The notes under the pieces were generated by a model. That model did no database searches, was not told where the DNA came from, and saw only the letters and a list, made by a program, of their open reading frames with translations. From Gallionellaceae bacterium (lineage in GTDB: Bacteria; Pseudomonadota; Gammaproteobacteria; Burkholderiales; Gallionellaceae), in NCBI GenBank assembly GCA_030646595.1, contig JAUSKS010000178.1, positions 1-7,744 on the forward strand: 7,744 nt of DNA, read 5' to 3'. The position numbers and the translations under genes are program-made. Within the stretch, counting starts at the first letter, position 1; each line of letters opens with the position of its first letter. This document shows positions 5,797-7,744 of the stretch, one piece after another.

Positions 5797-7064
5797 GCTT
5801 CCATTTCCTCCAGCTCCAGCGCCGCTGCCAGCATGGCCAGCCTGGCCACCACACCATAAGCGTAGAAACGGTTAGGGGTATCATCCGGCGAACACTCGGG
5901 ATTAGGCATGATGCAGCTGCTCTCAAATGCCAGCGGTACAAAGTGCATGCCGGGCGCGTTAAGATTTTCATCTACGTGGCGCTCGGTATGCACGCGATAG
6001 AAACCGCCAACCACAAAGTGGTCCACCATATAAACCACCGGCTCGGCTACCGCTTCATTGATGTGTTCAAAGGTATACACGCCTTCTTGTACCAGCACGT
6101 CATGCACCTGTAACCCTTCTTTTCCGACTGACATTTTGTTGCGCTGTTTGCGGTTCAGGTCGCGCACTTCGCTGGCATCTTTCACCGACATGATGCCCAT
6201 GCCGTAAGTGCCCGCATCGGCTTTGACGATGACAAAAGGCGCTTCCTTGACGCCATATTCAGCATATTTCATGCGCATTTTTTGCAGTATGCCATCGACT
6301 TGCGCAGCCAGACATTCCTCCCCGGCATGGTGCTGAAAATCAATTTCACCGCAGGTGGCAAAGTAAGGGTTAATCAGCCAGGGATCAATATCGAGCAATT
6401 TGGAAAATTCATCTGCCACGCGATCATAGGCGGCAAAATGCTGCGATTTGCGCCGCGTCGTCCAGCCTGCTGCCAGCGGTGGCAATACCGCCTGCTCCAG
6501 ATTCTTCAAAATGTCCGGCACACCGGCAGACAAATCGTTGTTGAGCAACACCACACAGGGATCAAAATTATCCAGTGCCAACCGATTGCCTTTGCGCTGC
6601 AAAGGTTCCAGCGTGAGCGTGCCGCCATTGGGCAGCGGAATTTCTGTGGGCTGGGTGATCTCCGGCAACAAACTGCCGACGCGCACCTTCATGCCTGCGC
6701 GCTTGAGGATGGTAACGATCTGCGCCACGTTTTGCAGATAGAACAAATTGCGCGTGTGGTTTTCTGGTATCAACAGCACACCACGCGCTTCCGGGCAGAT
6801 TTTTTCGATGGCGCTTTGTGCGGCTTGCACACACAGAGGCAGAAATTCCGGGTTCAGATTATTGAAGCCACCGGGGAAGAGATTGGTATCCACTGGTGCC
6901 AGCTTGAAGCCCGCGTTGCGCAAATCCACCGAGGTGTAAAACGGAATGGTGTGCTCCAGCCATTGCTGGCGAAACCAATGTTCGATGGTGGATTGCGCGT
7001 TGAGGATGCGCTGCTCCAGCTCTAGCAGCGGAACCGTAAGCGCGGTGGTCAAATGTGGAACCAT
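5793..7064 (-). CDS. gshA: Glutamate-cysteine ligase, Acidithiobacillus/Nitrosomonas type
   Basis: This enzyme would join glutamate and cysteine with ATP, the first step of glutathione synthesis in the cytoplasm. From the ATG at 7064 it has 423 residues, typical for this family, which is unrelated in sequence to E. coli GshA. Recognisable blocks: SVDLRNAGFKLAPVDTNL then FPGGFNNL (45-70), GVLLIPENHTRNLFYLQNVA (95-114), NPYFATCGEIDFQ (232-244), VIVKADAGTYGMGIM (278-292, resembling a nucleotide-binding glycine loop) and VYMVDHFVVGGFYRVH. MVPHLTTAL is the usual family start. An ATG at 7094 would add ten residues (MRHFINAQET), and the spacing of purine-rich sites does not decide between them. It is the first gene of the operon; its stop overlaps the apbE TTG. 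The usual partner gshB is not next to it. Confidence 0.94.
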   Translation of the reverse strand: MVPHLTTALTVPLLELEQRILNAQSTIEHWFRQQWLEHTIPFYTSVDLRNAGFKLAPVDTNLFPGGFNNLNPEFLPLCVQAAQSAIEKICPEARGVLLIPENHTRNLFYLQNVAQIVTILKRAGMKVRVGSLLPEITQPTEIPLPNGGTLTLEPLQRKGNRLALDNFDPCVVLLNNDLSAGVPDILKNLEQAVLPPLAAGWTTRRKSQHFAAYDRVADEFSKLLDIDPWLINPYFATCGEIDFQHHAGEECLAAQVDGILQKMRMKYAEYGVKEAPFVIVKADAGTYGMGIMSVKDASEVRDLNRKQRNKMSVGKEGLQVHDVLVQEGVYTFEHINEAVAEPVVYMVDHFVVGGFYRVHTERHVDENLNAPGMHFVPLAFESSCIMPNPECSPDDTPNRFYAYGVVARLAMLAAALELEEMEA

Positions 7065-7073
7065 GGTCTCTTG

Positions 7074-7090
7074 GGCATTTATAAAATGCC
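7074..7090. promoter_or_regulatory. 17-bp palindrome ahead of gshA
   Basis: GGCATTT (7074-7080) and AAATGCC (7084-7090) form a perfect 7-bp inverted repeat around ATA. If gshA starts at 7064, this lies 10-26 bp upstream, within the leader or promoter, and could be an operator or an mRNA hairpin. If gshA starts at 7094, it is coding sequence. I could not place a convincing -35/-10 pair in the 7065-7166 divergent region. Confidence 0.3.
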
Positions 7091-7166
7091 GCATTGTAGC
7101 CTAGCCCGATATAAGCCGCACACATGATAGAATGCGCGCCCTTCTCAGTTTGTCAGGACGCCGTTC

Positions 7167-7744
7167 ATGCTTTCCACCGCCAATATAACCATGCAGTTTG
7201 GTGCCAAGCCGCTATTTGAAAATGTTTCCGTGAAATTCGGCGATGGCAATCGCTATGGCTTGATCGGCGCGAATGGTTGCGGTAAATCCACGTTCATGAA
7301 AATTCTGGGTGGCGATCTGGAGCCCTCTTCCGGTAACGTCATGCTGGACCGCGGCGAACGCCTGGGTAAGCTGCGTCAGGATCAATTTGGCTTTGAAGAT
7401 ATTCGTGTGCTGGACGTGGTGATGATGGGTCACACCGAGATGTGGGAAGTGATGGCCGAGCGTGATGCGATTTATGCCAATCCCGATGCCAGTGAAGAAG
7501 ATTATATGCACGCCGCCAATCTGGAAGCGAAATTCGCCGAATTTGACGGCTATACAGCCGAGGCGCGCGCGGGCGAACTATTGCTGGGTGTAGGCATTGC
7601 GCTGGAGCTGCATCAGGGAGCCATGCGCGCAGTTGCGCCCGGTTTCAAACTGCGTGTGTTACTGGCACAAGCGCTCTTTTCCAACCCGGAAATTCTGTTA
7701 TTGGACGAGCCAACCAATAACCTCGACATCAATACCATACGCTG
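7167..7744 (+). CDS. ybiT: ABC-F family ATPase, YbiT-type (cut off by window end)
   Basis: ABC-F proteins have two ATPase domains and no membrane part, and act on ribosomes. The first 192 residues are in the window. [20 protein letters not shown] is followed by Walker A GANGCGKS (34-41), the Q-loop region around LRQDQFGF (69-76), [16 protein letters not shown] (156-171) in place of a classical LSGGQ signature, and Walker B/D-loop [12 protein letters not shown] (176-187). The combination of [15 protein letters not shown] and the start MQFG-KPLFEN is close to E. coli YbiT, so the subfamily call is good. AGGA lies 8 nt upstream of the ATG. It is transcribed away from gshA. The linker and second ATPase domain are beyond the window. 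Confidence 0.94.
   Translation, partial: MLSTANITMQFGAKPLFENVSVKFGDGNRYGLIGANGCGKSTFMKILGGDLEPSSGNVMLDRGERLGKLRQDQFGFEDIRVLDVVMMGHTEMWEVMAERDAIYANPDASEEDYMHAANLEAKFAEFDGYTAEARAGELLLGVGIALELHQGAMRAVAPGFKLRVLLAQALFSNPEILLLDEPTNNLDINTIR

Noticed and set aside
6282..7025. 247-residue open frame on the plus strand opposite gshA
   Set aside because: It is the antisense shadow of a strongly conserved gene and its composition shows no family resemblance.
7212..7511. 99-residue minus-strand frame with many His residues
   Set aside because: It is antisense to the ABC-F gene; the histidines arise from reading codons for Asp, Met and Val in reverse.

Overview
The window looks like the chromosome of a betaproteobacterium, probably of the Nitrosomonadales (Gallionella/Nitrosomonas-like). 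This is inferred from the Acidithiobacillus/Nitrosomonas-type glutamate-cysteine ligase, the permease-less PTS set (EIIA-Man-type protein, HPr, enzyme I), the MetX-type homoserine acyltransferase and the YbiT-type ABC-F ATPase. No rRNA or other decisive marker is present, so the assignment stays tentative.

Layout, left to right. (1) 1-162, minus strand: the N-terminal part of metX, read from a TTG codon and cut off by the window start, with a short leader carrying a promoter-like pair and a terminator-like hairpin. (2) 356-1810, minus: a lone AAA ATPase of the AAA_14/DUF4143 type, clearly more A/T-rich than its neighbours, with its own A/T-rich control region containing a perfect 12-bp inverted repeat. 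It looks like an acquired accessory gene lodged between metX and the next operon. (3) 2007-7064, minus: a tightly packed operon transcribed gshA - apbE - EIIA-Man - ptsH - ptsI. (4) 7167-7744, plus: a divergent ABC-F gene, cut off by the window end.

The operon combines the first step of glutathione synthesis, an exported FAD:protein FMN transferase and a PTS phosphorelay (PEP -> EI -> HPr -> EIIA) with no sugar permease in view, so the relay is probably regulatory. Most junctions are overlapped or coupled (TTGA overlaps at gshA/apbE and apbE/EIIA, a 29-38 nt EIIA/ptsH overlap). The exception is ptsH/ptsI, where a 202-nt structured spacer has ATGA overlaps at both ends.

The most unusual feature is that this one operon carries three inserted-looking segments. 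A 90-bp element with perfect 26-bp inverted arms lies at the gshA/apbE junction and rewrites the ApbE N-terminus. A C/T-rich palindromic element lies in frame inside apbE and adds about 22 residues. The third is the ptsH/ptsI spacer. I found no CRISPR array, tRNA, rRNA, transposase or convincing new multi-gene system; the DUF4143 ATPase is the only gene of unknown role with a clear accessory character.
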